From JAJZXY01 sp046706185 (GTDB lineage: Archaea; Thermoplasmatota; Thermoplasmata; Sysuiplasmatales; Sysuiplasmataceae): 64,000 nt of DNA. A program made the position numbers and the translations under genes. Numbering within the stretch: position 1 is the stretch's first letter; every line of letters starts with the position of its first letter. The notes below the pieces were generated by a model that searched no databases, was not told the origin of the DNA, and saw nothing but the letters and a program-made list of their open reading frames with translations. Location of the stretch: the NCBI GenBank assembly GCA_046706185.1, contig JBJKPR010000053.1, positions 15,098 to 79,097 on the forward strand. The letters are read 5' to 3'. Positions 41,692 to 50,218 of this stretch are shown piece after piece.

Positions 41692-42762
41692 TCACGATAT
41701 CACTTCATCAAGCCTGCCCAGTGAGAAACCGAGCTTTACCTCCTGAGCGATCCGCCTGCCGGTCGAAAGGCCCGGCTCTATCATGTCCGAGTAGGGGGAA
41801 CCGTTGACAAACGGGTTGGTCCCAGCCACTATCCTGGTTGATATCTCGAACACCTTGATATCAAGCTGGTCTGTGACAATAGTCTCGAGTGCAAAAGGTC
41901 CGACGAGCCCACCGAACAGCTCTTTTGACTTCTCTACAACAGCATCCCCCATCTCGAACACCTTGGGCAGCAGGCTCTCCCTTATGACGATGGGTACGTT
42001 GCCTGTGACGACGAAGGTCGGGAAGAAGCCGAGCCTCTTCAGCTCCTCTGTCGAGCCGAGTTTGTAAAGTTCATCAATGTTCGATTCATCGCGCCTGTCA
42101 ATTGAGAGCATCTCAAGTATGCCGCCAGACTTCAGCGGATACCCTTTCGACCTGAGAGGGGAGTAGAAATAATGGAAGTAGTACCTTGTGCCAAGCACGT
42201 ACTCCTGGATGGTGTGCTGCTTAGTGTAGTCGATTGCCATTTTGAATTCCATGTAATCCTTGGCGATGAACGCGCCCCTGCCTCCCTTCGCCCCTGAGTA
42301 CTTCACAAGTACCGGCCTGTCTATCGTCCTTGCATCGCTTATCTCCTGAGGCATGCGTATACCAGCCGCCGTAAGCCACTTCCTCTGGGTAGACCTGTCT
42401 GTTTCCCACTTGAGGACCTCCCTGTTTCCGAAGCTTGGTACGTCGAACCCTGAGAACCTGTCAGCCCCCATGTATTCTACGAACGACCCGTGCGGCACGA
42501 TTATTGCGTTGCGGCTTACGAGCTCGTCGGCAAGATCCTCGATTTCTGCATAGTCCTTCACCCGGATGAACTCGTCCGGGCGGGCGAGCGGGAAGGCATC
42601 GTAGAATTTCGTATCCCTGTCAACAGCTATGCCGAGTGAGCGGAGGCCCTCCCTCCTCGCGCCGTAGAAAATCTGAAGCGAGGAGTGCGAACACAGTGTT
42701 GCGATCGTTACCTTAGAAGGGTCGTACTCATCGACAATCTTCTTTATCCTGTTAGAGACCAT
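41692..42762 (-). CDS. purP: FAICAR synthetase PurP (formate-AICAR ligase)
   Basis: A 356-residue ATP-grasp enzyme that formylates AICAR with formate and ATP in archaeal purine synthesis, replacing the folate-dependent PurH step. Seen are IATLCSHSSLQIFYGARREG near the start, LVKYSGAKGGRGAFIAK in the ATP-grasp core, HTIQEYVLGTRYYFHYFYSP, and the C-terminal STRIVAGTNPFVNGSPYSD. A TATA-like ATTATTAAG (about 42786-42794 on this strand) lies 28 bp before the ATG. A divergent paralogue is encoded at 30.1-31.2 kb. Confidence 0.94.
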   Translation of the reverse strand: MVSNRIKKIVDEYDPSKVTIATLCSHSSLQIFYGARREGLRSLGIAVDRDTKFYDAFPLARPDEFIRVKDYAEIEDLADELVSRNAIIVPHGSFVEYMGADRFSGFDVPSFGNREVLKWETDRSTQRKWLTAAGIRMPQEISDARTIDRPVLVKYSGAKGGRGAFIAKDYMEFKMAIDYTKQHTIQEYVLGTRYYFHYFYSPLRSKGYPLKSGGILEMLSIDRRDESNIDELYKLGSTEELKRLGFFPTFVVTGNVPIVIRESLLPKVFEMGDAVVEKSKELFGGLVGPFALETIVTDQLDIKVFEISTRIVAGTNPFVNGSPYSDMIEPGLSTGRRIAQEVKLGFSLGRLDEVIS

Positions 42763-42898
42763 AGTGTGTTATTCCTGAATTGTTCTTAATAATTTGCATG
42801 AGCGATTCCCTCTCGAATGGGAATTCTCGGACAGCTCCCAGACGGCCCTCAATCGAATCTTAAATATACAGCAGGACTTGTTACCGGAATCGATACCG

Positions 42899-43513
42899 AT
42901 GGCAAACAAACCCAGGCCGAGGGACGATGACTGGTTTGAGGCGCTTGACGCCGAGCTTGAGAAGGAGGCTTCCACGATAAAGAACGACGTCGCCGAAGTC
43001 AACAGGGCGAAGAGGGACATAAACACGATGGCCCTCCAGGACATGTGGAAGATTTGGCTCCGCTTCAACAGGTCAAACATACACTTCTCCATACAGCCTG
43101 AATACAGCGAGTTCCTCAGGTTCAAGGAGTTCCCTGAGGACTGGTCACTGAGGGATGATTTCAGGTTCCATGCACTCAACTCAATTGAGCTCACCGACAG
43201 GACTGCGGAGGAGGGAAGGATGGGAGATTCTCTGAAGCTCTTCTACTATTCCCAGGAGGGGAAATACTACACCAGGCTCACCTTCGAGTACTTCGAGGGG
43301 GAACATTATTACAAGTATTCAGGATGGAAGAGGCTGTTCGGGCAGTATGTGCTGTACGATGTGCCTGTACATTCATTCAGTTCATCGAAGTTCCACGAGA
43401 TACTATCGGATGTTGTCAAGGCATGGTACGAGTCGCACCTTCGCCACGCGAGGGAAAATTTCCTGGAGCATCTGAAGACAAGGTACCCGGCGGGCAATTC
43501 GTTCAGCGAGTGA
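42899..43513 (+). CDS. conserved hypothetical protein, charged, soluble
   Basis: A 204-residue protein of no family known to me. It opens with an acidic, helical region (RPRDDDWFEALDAELEKEA), then a mixed domain rich in Phe, Tyr and Trp (MWKIWLRFNRSNIHF, FEYFEGEHYYKYSGWKRLF, WYESHLRHARENFLEHL). There is no signal peptide or membrane helix. ATG 42899 is preferred over upstream in-frame starts because a good TATA (taaatata, 42861-42868) lies about 34 bp upstream. It precedes the RPA gene by 74 bp. Confidence 0.75.
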   Translation: MANKPRPRDDDWFEALDAELEKEASTIKNDVAEVNRAKRDINTMALQDMWKIWLRFNRSNIHFSIQPEYSEFLRFKEFPEDWSLRDDFRFHALNSIELTDRTAEEGRMGDSLKLFYYSQEGKYYTRLTFEYFEGEHYYKYSGWKRLFGQYVLYDVPVHSFSSSKFHEILSDVVKAWYESHLRHARENFLEHLKTRYPAGNSFSE

Positions 43514-43587
43514 GACAACTGCCTTTCGGGCCCCTCCGAAAGCAGTTTAAATACAGGATTTCGCGGTACAGTGTGAAAGGTGATTGC

Positions 43588-45204
43588 TTGGAATCGGAAC
43601 TAAAGAAACACGTTGAAGACATGTTCTCCGCGCTTGGCGGAAAGGTCGAGGCAGATGTCCTCGAAAAGGAGCTGAACGTTTTTGTCGGTGAGTACAGGGT
43701 GTCGATACCGTCCGCCAAGAGGAGCATTGTGAAGAAGTACGGAGGCGACCCTGACTCCCTCTCCATCGGAGTGGAAAAGAGCATAGCCGATATAGCCGCA
43801 GGCGAGAGTTCAGTCGATGTGAGCGGAAGGGTGGTATATGCTGCCCCGAGAGAAATCACAGCATCTGGTGAAAGAAAGAAGATCCTTTCAGGACTCCTGG
43901 AGGACAGCACAGGGAGCATGCCGTTCACCATCTGGGATTACGCTGCTGACGACGTAGGGCGTGGAGATCTGATAGCGTTCAGGAATGCCTACACAACCTC
44001 GTACAGGGACAAGCCTCAGCTTAATGTGTCCTCCAAGTCAAGGTTCTGGGTAAGGGAAAAGGCGGCCGACTGGAAAAGGGATGCACGGAAAATAAGGGAC
44101 GTTCAGCCAAATGAATCCAATATACTGTTTGAGGGCAAGATCATATCCGTCTCCGCAAGGACGATAAACAGCAAGGGGGAGGAAAAGGAGATACACTACG
44201 GCCTGGTCGGAGATGAGACAAAGACTGTCAGGTTCACTGCCTGGAAGGATTTTCACCTGGAGAAGGGCGATGTCGTCAGGGTGGAAGGCGCGTATTCGAG
44301 GGAGAGAAACGGAGAGCTCCAGCTGAACTTCAGCGAACGGTCAACGGTCGAGAAGCTTACCGACAGGGAGATAGGGAGTGTCGCACGGTTCGGCGTCCCC
44401 AGGACATGCAAGATATCCGATCTCAGGGAAGGGATGGGGAACCTGACTGTGACAGGCAAGGTTCTCACTGTTGCCGAGAAGGATATTGAGGTGCAGGGAC
44501 AGTCGAAGAGCATGTTTTCAGGCGTCCTTGCAGACGAGACGGGCAAGGTCAGCTTCACAGGATGGCGCGATTTCCCCTTCAGGGAGGGGGATACGGTGAA
44601 GATAACAGGCGCTTATGTGAGGTCATGGAAGGGCGTTCCTCAGCTCAAGTTCGATGACAAGTCAGATGTGGCAAAGGTGGAAATGCAGCTTTCAGTAGCT
44701 GACGCAGGACCGGCAGCCTACCAGATTGACATGCTTGAGGAGCGCGGGGGAGCGATGGATGCGCTGGTTACCGCCACGATCATAGAGGTCAGGCAGGGTA
44801 CCGGCCTGATATTCCGCTGTCCTCAGTGCAGCAGGACGATGAAGCTCGGCGAATGCAGGACGCACGGGACAGTGGAGGGGATACCGGATTTCAGGGTGAG
44901 GCTTGTCGTGGATGATGGTACCGGTTCGCTCTTTGCCAACCTGAACAGGGAGGTCGCAGAGCGCATCACAGGATACACGCTTGACGCGGTTAAGAAGAGG
45001 ACTGAGCAGACACTGAACCAGGAAGCGGTGGCTTCAGAGATATCGTCGCGCATTCTTTTCAAGACAGTGAGACTTACGGGCAATGTCTTCAGCGACGACT
45101 TCGGACTTAACATGTATGCTTCGACGGCTGAACTCATCGTCCCGGAGGTCAAGGACAGGGCAGCTGCGCTTTTCCAGGAAGTAATACAGACGCTGGGGAT
45201 GTAG
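43588..45204 (+). CDS. rpa: replication protein A (single-stranded DNA-binding protein)
   Basis: A 538-residue euryarchaeal RPA protecting ssDNA in replication and repair. After an N-terminal helical segment come at least three OB folds, each with a G-x-V/I opening and a (S/T)xWx end: VDVSGRVVYAAP...FTIWDYA, ILFEGKIISVS...FTAWKDF and LTVTGKVLTVA...FTGWRDF, then a C-terminal OB fold with a zinc finger C-x2-C-x8-C-x2-H (RCPQCSRTMKLGECRTH). The TTG at 43588 is chosen because GGTGAT lies 4 nt upstream and a TATA (tttaaatac, 43544-43552) precedes it; the open frame runs on upstream without RPA sequence. Confidence 0.93.
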   Translation: MESELKKHVEDMFSALGGKVEADVLEKELNVFVGEYRVSIPSAKRSIVKKYGGDPDSLSIGVEKSIADIAAGESSVDVSGRVVYAAPREITASGERKKILSGLLEDSTGSMPFTIWDYAADDVGRGDLIAFRNAYTTSYRDKPQLNVSSKSRFWVREKAADWKRDARKIRDVQPNESNILFEGKIISVSARTINSKGEEKEIHYGLVGDETKTVRFTAWKDFHLEKGDVVRVEGAYSRERNGELQLNFSERSTVEKLTDREIGSVARFGVPRTCKISDLREGMGNLTVTGKVLTVAEKDIEVQGQSKSMFSGVLADETGKVSFTGWRDFPFREGDTVKITGAYVRSWKGVPQLKFDDKSDVAKVEMQLSVADAGPAAYQIDMLEERGGAMDALVTATIIEVRQGTGLIFRCPQCSRTMKLGECRTHGTVEGIPDFRVRLVVDDGTGSLFANLNREVAERITGYTLDAVKKRTEQTLNQEAVASEISSRILFKTVRLTGNVFSDDFGLNMYASTAELIVPEVKDRAAALFQEVIQTLGM

Positions 45205-45206
45205 AC

Positions 45207-46088
45207 ATGCGCGAGATGGCCATCAGATTGTTTGCCGCCGAGTTCAACTCGTCCGACTATGAGCTCAGGGAAGGAGAGGAGAAGAGTTCTGTTTATGTTG
45301 TCACACCGCTTGGAGCGAAAGTGAACAGGCTCCTGCTCATGGGCGTCCTGACAGAAGTTGAGTCAAGAGACACAGAAGGGGGAAAGCTCTACACAGCTCA
45401 GGTTACAGACCCCACAGGGACATTCAGGGTGAGCGCCGGCCAGTACCAGGAGGAGGCATCAAGGGCACTGCAGTCCATAAGCCCGCCCGCTTTTGTGGCA
45501 GTCGTGGGAAAGGCCCGTACATACAGCCCCGAGGAGGGGACCGTATATGTGTCTGTAAGGGCTGAAGAGATAGCGCAGGTGACACAGGAGCAGAGAGACC
45601 ACTGGGTGCTCGAGACATGCAGCGAGACAGCGAAGAGGATTGGCGCGATCAAGGCAGCAATGGAGCTCTCTCCCCCTCTCGCAGAAAGCATCGCCAGAAT
45701 GGGTGTGCCGCGCAGACTTGCGGAAGGAGCAGTCCTGGCAGCACAGCACTACAGGGGCGTGGACCTTTCCACCTACAGGGGAATGGTCGTCGAGGCACTC
45801 AGGTCCATACCAGGCATTGAGGAGGCAACAGGCGAAGTGGCCGTGCCCCCAACAGAGGAAGCGTCATCCGTAACCATCAGCGGGACAGAGCTCACTGACC
45901 ACGAGGAGAAGCTTCTTTCGATAATAGGGGAGCTGGACAAGAGCACAAGGGGAGCGGAATGGGACGAGATCGTCCGCACTGCCAGGGGCAGGCAGCTCAC
46001 CGATGATCAGCTGAATTCGGCAATCGAGGGGCTGCTGGACAAAGGCATGGTTTACGAGCCGGTGCTTGGAAGGATGAAAAGGATCTGA
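45207..46088 (+). CDS. RPA-associated protein (COG3390 type)
   Basis: A 293-residue OB-fold protein of the family encoded next to euryarchaeal RPA and shown in haloarchaea to act with it. The N-terminal OB fold spans about residues 25-120 (LLLMGVLTEVESRDT, YTAQVTDPTGTFRV). A C-terminal winged-helix-like region covers about residues 220-293 (LLSIIGELDKSTRGAEWDEIV), which is also usual in this family. It begins two bases after the RPA stop. It may guide RPA assembly on DNA. Confidence 0.88.
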   Translation: MREMAIRLFAAEFNSSDYELREGEEKSSVYVVTPLGAKVNRLLLMGVLTEVESRDTEGGKLYTAQVTDPTGTFRVSAGQYQEEASRALQSISPPAFVAVVGKARTYSPEEGTVYVSVRAEEIAQVTQEQRDHWVLETCSETAKRIGAIKAAMELSPPLAESIARMGVPRRLAEGAVLAAQHYRGVDLSTYRGMVVEALRSIPGIEEATGEVAVPPTEEASSVTISGTELTDHEEKLLSIIGELDKSTRGAEWDEIVRTARGRQLTDDQLNSAIEGLLDKGMVYEPVLGRMKRI

Positions 46089-46223
46089 GCAATTTGCCAC
46101 ATGTACTGTGAAATGTGCTCCCAATCAGTGACAAAAGCGAACCAATTATTTCCAAGCGCGGGCGAAACTGGACCCAATGACAATCTATAACTATCAAGCA
46201 CTTATCGCCTTCTCGGTGATTTA

Positions 46224-47276
46224 CTGGATAGACTTCTTTTCACCGCAGGACCGGTCGAGGTGCGAAGGGACGTTCTCAGTGCGATGACAAAACCCATGAT
46301 GACGCATCGCGGCAGGGAATACAAGGAGCTTCACAAGTCAATCGTTGACAGGTTGAGAAGGCTTCTGCAGACGGACGACAGCATACTGCTTCTTGTATCG
46401 TCCGCCACGGGCGCAATGGAGGCGGGTGTCCGCTCTGCCGTTAACGAGCGCATACTTCACCTCACAGGCGGCGCGTTTGCAGAGAGATGGGCGGAAATCT
46501 CAAGGTCAAACGGGAAGGAGGCGGAGGTCGTTTCGGTCCCGTGGGGGGAAGCTGTAGGACCGGACCTTCTGGACGGGCAGAAGCTCGAGAGATGTGAGGC
46601 GGTGGCTGTGACGCACAACGAGACGTCCACTGGCGTCATGAACCCCCTTGAGGCCATTGCGGAAAGGGTCCACGGTGAATCTGATGCGCTGCTGTTTGTC
46701 GACGCGGTCACCTCGGCGTTCGCAAACGTGATCAACCTCAGGAAGATCAGGCCTGACCTCTTCCTGTTCGGTACGCAGAAGGCCCTTGCACTTCCTCCGG
46801 GTCTTGCTGTTGCTGTTGTTTCAGACAGGCTGCTTGAGAAGGCGAGGACAGTCAGCTCGAGGGGGAAGTACCTTGACCTTGTGGAGATAAAGGAGTTTGC
46901 AGACAGGAACCTCGTGCCGAGCACCCCCCCTGTTTCGCTAATGTATGCACTCGATTACCAGCTCGAAAGAATAGAGAAGGAAGGAATGGACAGGCGGGCG
47001 GAGAGGCACAGGGAACTCGGCGAGATGGCCAGACGCTGGGCAGACAAGTACATGTCCGTATACCCCCCCGGCAACTACTCCAACACTGTCACCTGCATCA
47101 GGAATACGGGCGGCAAATCGTACGAGATGATAGATGAAGCGCTCGCAGGCAGGGGATACCAGATATCCGAAGGATACGGAAAGCTGAAACAGAGCACGTT
47201 CAGGATCGGCCACATGGGGGACGTGACCGCCGACGAGATGAAAGGACTGCTGGATGCACTTACGGAGGCTGTGTGA
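46224..47276 (+). CDS. class V aminotransferase (alanine-glyoxylate / phosphoserine aminotransferase-like)
   Basis: A PLP enzyme of about 350 residues. The PLP lysine lies in FGTQKALALPPG, with LFVDAVTSAFA and the C-terminal FRIGHMGDV typical of the family. The conserved N-terminal LLFTAGPVEVRRDVLSAM begins before the first canonical in-frame start (GTG 46260), and an in-frame stop lies at 46188-46190. The only likely starts that keep the motif are non-standard; CTG 46224 has GGTGAT three bases upstream and a TATA (tctataac) near 46184. A frameshift or base error is the alternative. serA follows directly, so it probably supplies the transamination step of serine synthesis. Confidence 0.85.
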   Translation: MDRLLFTAGPVEVRRDVLSAMTKPMMTHRGREYKELHKSIVDRLRRLLQTDDSILLLVSSATGAMEAGVRSAVNERILHLTGGAFAERWAEISRSNGKEAEVVSVPWGEAVGPDLLDGQKLERCEAVAVTHNETSTGVMNPLEAIAERVHGESDALLFVDAVTSAFANVINLRKIRPDLFLFGTQKALALPPGLAVAVVSDRLLEKARTVSSRGKYLDLVEIKEFADRNLVPSTPPVSLMYALDYQLERIEKEGMDRRAERHRELGEMARRWADKYMSVYPPGNYSNTVTCIRNTGGKSYEMIDEALAGRGYQISEGYGKLKQSTFRIGHMGDVTADEMKGLLDALTEAV

Positions 47277-48245
47277 TTGGCGAAGATACTGATTACTGAT
47301 GCGGTTGATGAGAAATATGTCAATGCGCTGAGGCAGATTAGCGGTTTTGACGTTGACTTCAGGAACGGGATAACAGGCGAACAGCTGAAGGAGACAATTG
47401 GGGGTTTCGACTGCGTGATTGTCAGGAGCAGGACAAAACTGACCGCAGAGGTGATACGCAGAGCCACATCGGCAAAACTCATCGTCAGGGCAGGCGTGGG
47501 CACCGACAACATAGACGTGAGTGCAGCTACCGCGATGGGGATTGCAGTCTGCAACACGCCGTGGGCAAACGTGGTCTCGGCGGCGGAACTCGCAATTGCG
47601 ATGATGCTCTCACTTTCAAGGAAGCTGTGCGATGCAAACAGCTCGATGCATTCAGGCAAATGGGAGACACTCAAGTTCACAGGTGCCGAACTGAGCGCAA
47701 AGACTCTGGGCATCATAGGGCTCGGGAGGGTCGGAAGGGAGGTTGCGAAGAGGGCAAAGGCGTTCCAGATGACAGTCATCGCGGCTGACCCGTATATCAG
47801 GAAAGAGGCAGCAGATGGCGCAGGTGTTGAGCTTGTTCCCTTCGACGACCTGCTTGGAAGGGCGGACATAGTCACAATTCACGCATCGATGATGCCAGGC
47901 AACCTGCACCTGATCGGAGGCAGGGAGCTTTCCCTCATGAAAAAGGGGGCATTCCTTGTTAACACGGCAAGGGGTGAGATGGTGGATGCAGATGCCCTTG
48001 CGGATGCCCTGGCCTCCGGCCATCTCGCAGGCGCCGGGCTCGATGTCTACGAGGGAGAACCTGCTGTCAACGGCAGACTTGCTGCCCTCGGCAGCATTGT
48101 CATGTCACCACACATTGGTGCGCAGACAAGAGAGGCGCAGGGAAGGGTAGGCGCCGAAGTGGTGGATGTCGTCGACTCCTTCTTCAACCGCGGAAAACTC
48201 ACCAACGCTGTCAACGGCGAGGCGCTGAGCAAGAACGTGGCCTGA
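47277..48245 (+). CDS. serA: D-3-phosphoglycerate dehydrogenase family protein
   Basis: A 322-residue NAD-dependent 2-hydroxyacid dehydrogenase. The catalytic Arg is in LIVRAGVGTDNID, the NAD-binding glycine loop in LGIIGLGRVGREVAKRAKA (about residues 143-161), and the catalytic Glu/His pair in the C-terminal part (DVYEGEPA, MSPHIGAQT). It lacks the regulatory ACT domain, as short SerA forms do. It starts with TTG immediately after the TGA of the aminotransferase, so the two make an operon for 3-phosphoglycerate to phosphoserine. Glyoxylate or hydroxypyruvate reductase remains possible. Confidence 0.9.
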   Translation: MAKILITDAVDEKYVNALRQISGFDVDFRNGITGEQLKETIGGFDCVIVRSRTKLTAEVIRRATSAKLIVRAGVGTDNIDVSAATAMGIAVCNTPWANVVSAAELAIAMMLSLSRKLCDANSSMHSGKWETLKFTGAELSAKTLGIIGLGRVGREVAKRAKAFQMTVIAADPYIRKEAADGAGVELVPFDDLLGRADIVTIHASMMPGNLHLIGGRELSLMKKGAFLVNTARGEMVDADALADALASGHLAGAGLDVYEGEPAVNGRLAALGSIVMSPHIGAQTREAQGRVGAEVVDVVDSFFNRGKLTNAVNGEALSKNVA

Positions 48246-48317
48246 AACTTTCATATAAATACTTTTCTATTTCTATATTTATACTATCACTTGCCTTTCA
48301 GGGGAAAGGTCCTAAAG

Positions 48318-48674
48318 ATGGCAACACCAAATGAAGAGACAGAGACACCGGCCCCAAAGGGAGGAGTGAGACCTGCGTCGCTCGAAAGGGAGATGGCAAA
48401 CATAGTTGAGACCATGTCCCATACAGCAGTCCAGGTCGGGCTTGTGCTGTTCGGCCTCCTGCTTGACTTCGTGGGCGAACTTGTCAGGATAGCTTCCACA
48501 ACCACTGCAGGCTTCAATGCTTTCCAGGTGCTGACCGCAGTCGGAACGTTCGTCATAGTGGCAGTCCTTTTTGTCAGCGGCATGGTAAAGAGAAACGAGG
48601 GCGACCTGACGAGGCTTGGTCTGCTCCTCGCGGCCGCGATAGTGTTCTTCGCCCTGCCTTCAATGATCGCATGA
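48318..48674 (+). CDS. small membrane protein, three hydrophobic helices
   Basis: A 118-residue protein of unknown family. A polar N-tail (ATPNEETETPAPKGG) precedes hydrophobic helices at about residues 42-62, 67-92 and 99-117, with a basic cytoplasmic turn (GMVKRNEGDLTR). ATG 48318 is chosen, with GAAAGGT about 10 nt upstream; an upstream in-frame TTG at 48291 is less likely. The leader has two TATA-like stretches (48252-48258 and 48278-48284) and a CTTTC-AGGG-GAAAG hairpin. Confidence 0.7.
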   Translation: MATPNEETETPAPKGGVRPASLEREMANIVETMSHTAVQVGLVLFGLLLDFVGELVRIASTTTAGFNAFQVLTAVGTFVIVAVLFVSGMVKRNEGDLTRLGLLLAAAIVFFALPSMIA

Positions 48675-48856
48675 ATGCGGCCGAGCGTGCAGGAAATGCA
48701 TAAACATTTTACCATTACGGTTCCGCTCAATTGGCAGATTCTGTTACTTCTTCCTGGACAATCACAGGCGCGATATTCGAATTTCGACAAGAAGTAATGA
48801 CAACGTTCAAATATGATAATGTAGACTATTAAACCCACCTCCCTGATAACAGGATT

Positions 48857-48867
48857 CCCCTGAAAGG
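48857..48867 (+). promoter_or_regulatory. CCCCTGAAAGG motif copy before the 144-residue gene
   Basis: The 11-mer CCCCTGAAAGG lies 10-20 bp before ATG 48877. The same 11-mer occurs at 50070-50080, and its first nine bases occur inverted at 48296-48304. AAAGG may double as the ribosome-binding site. It lies inside an imperfect inverted repeat, AAACCCACCT (48831-48840) and AGGTCGGTTT (48865-48874). Confidence 0.35.
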
Positions 48868-48876
48868 TCGGTTTGT

Positions 48877-49311
48877 ATGGCATCTGGCGACAAAGAAGGC
48901 GGTTTTAGGAACAGAACACTGACTGTCGACAGCCTCAGCATGGCAATAAAGAACAGCGTCGACAGGGAAGACATGCCCGAGGAACAGGCCACTGCCATGG
49001 CACAGCACATAATGAATTTCTTCGGCTACAACGAGAGGATCATAGACAATGTCCTCGAGCCGGAGGACAGGGATGCGTTCTACATGCTGGAGGATACGGG
49101 CATACTCACGACAGAGCGGGAGGAAACAACCCTCTACGACGGAAGGGAGTGGAGGATCCACTACTGGCTCTTCAGGAAGGAGAGGATATGGGAGCTCATC
49201 AGCGGCGAGGAAAGGCACGAAGGTGTCAAGAGAAGGCACTCGTCCGTCTATGACGATATACCCGACGATGCCTGGAACAGGACGGGCAACACGGTTCCGA
49301 AGAGGCCCTGA
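48877..49311 (+). CDS. conserved hypothetical protein (possibly DUF6015-like)
   Basis: A 144-residue acidic, soluble protein. It shows a helical N-terminal half (MAIKNSVDREDMPEEQATAMAQHIMNFFGY) and a short winged-helix-like end (DAFYMLEDTGILTTEREE, then WRIHYWLFRKERIWEL). The layout LEDTGIL-strand-strand suggests a winged helix, so DNA or RNA binding is possible. I recall similar Thermoplasmata proteins under DUF6015, but am not certain. The TATA-like ctattaaa (48826-48833) gives a leader of about 20 nt. Confidence 0.7.
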   Translation: MASGDKEGGFRNRTLTVDSLSMAIKNSVDREDMPEEQATAMAQHIMNFFGYNERIIDNVLEPEDRDAFYMLEDTGILTTEREETTLYDGREWRIHYWLFRKERIWELISGEERHEGVKRRHSSVYDDIPDDAWNRTGNTVPKRP

Positions 49312-49380
49312 ACAGCGTTTCTTCGCAGGGAAGCTGGCCCAGTTTTTTTGAACGCGATTGCCGGACAGCGATGAGTAGCG

Positions 49381-50034
49381 ATGGACAGTGACACGGTCGT
49401 AAGGTCCATCGACGGCATCTACGACAGATACAGGATAATACCGAACCTCAGAGTCCACATGAAGAAGGTGGCCGCGGTCGGCGAACTGGTTATGGACAGC
49501 TGGAGTGACGACCGCCCCGAAATGAGGAAGGTCGACGTGGTTGCGGCACTGCTGCTGCATGACATTGGAAACATCGTGAAATTCAACTTCGGCGACCCGG
49601 TGATGTGGCAGGGCTATACATGGACTGACATGGAATACTGGAAGGTAGTAAGGGACGAGGTCGCGGGCAGATACGGTTCCACGAGTGACCATGATGTGAC
49701 TTCACGAATGGTTGAGGAGCTTGGCCTTGACGGGAGAAGCGCATTCCTCGTAAGGAACATGCTGCTGGAGAATATCGAGTTTGTCCTCCGCTCAGGGGAC
49801 TTCGAATTGAAAATATGTACATATGCAGACCAGAGGGTGGCACCATCGGGCGTCGTCTGCATCCGTGAGAGGTTTGAGGATCTGAGGAGGAGATACGCTG
49901 GAAGGCCGGAATTCCACTTCCGCCCGGAGGGCGAGGCGCTTGCGCTGCGGCTTGAAAAGCAGATATTCTCAAGGACGACCATATCGCCGGAGGCTGTGAA
50001 CGAGGAGAGTATCGCCCGGTACCTCAGACCATAG
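49381..50034 (+). CDS. HD-domain phosphohydrolase
   Basis: A 217-residue protein of the HD superfamily of metal-dependent phosphohydrolases. The first His is in LRVHMKKVAAVGEL, the HD doublet in ALLLHDIGNIVKFNF (about residues 58-72), and a later Asp in CTYADQRVAPSG, in the positions of a full H...HD...D set. A C-terminal helical extension follows. Nucleotides, cyclic nucleotides or tRNA ends are typical substrates; none can be chosen from sequence. It is followed by a hairpin-rich 184-bp gap before XPD. Confidence 0.85.
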   Translation: MDSDTVVRSIDGIYDRYRIIPNLRVHMKKVAAVGELVMDSWSDDRPEMRKVDVVAALLLHDIGNIVKFNFGDPVMWQGYTWTDMEYWKVVRDEVAGRYGSTSDHDVTSRMVEELGLDGRSAFLVRNMLLENIEFVLRSGDFELKICTYADQRVAPSGVVCIRERFEDLRRRYAGRPEFHFRPEGEALALRLEKQIFSRTTISPEAVNEESIARYLRP

Positions 50035-50050
50035 GCGGGCGGGCCAGCTG

Positions 50051-50076
50051 TCAGGGGTATGCGGTTTTCCCCCTGA
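50051..50076 (+). terminator. hairpin downstream of the HD gene
   Basis: Perfect 7-bp arms TCAGGGG (50051-50057) and CCCCTGA (50070-50076) with a 12-nt loop, 16 bp after the HD gene stop. There is no T-run after it, so it may stop transcription only weakly or mark a regulatory site; the right arm is part of the CCCCTGAAAGG motif. Confidence 0.35.
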
Positions 50077-50080
50077 AAGG

Positions 50081-50089
50081 ATAATATAC
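50081..50089 (+). promoter_or_regulatory. TATA element for the XPD gene
   Basis: ataatatac centred near 50085, directly after the CCCCTGAAAGG motif. Transcription start near 50111 would leave a leader of about 110 nt before ATG 50219, long for this genome. Confidence 0.45.
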
Positions 50090-50158
50090 GGGCAGAATCT
50101 GGAACTGGAACGGGAGGCGCGGATGGACAGGACGACGCCCCGTACAGGGCCGGAGCGT

Positions 50159-50209
50159 GGCACGCACAGCGTGCTTCCTCCATGCCTGTGCCTGCCGTCT
50201 CGCGGCAGG
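50159..50209 (+). promoter_or_regulatory. two tandem hairpins in the XPD leader
   Basis: First hairpin: GCACGC (50160-50165), loop ACA, GCGTGC (50169-50174), extendable by a G-T pair. Second: CCTGCCG (50191-50197), loop TCTCG, CGGCAGG (50203-50209). The second ends five bases before the GGTGA ribosome-binding site at 50214-50218. Their position suggests control of XPD translation, or a small RNA. Confidence 0.45.
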
Positions 50210-50218
50210 AGTAGGTGA

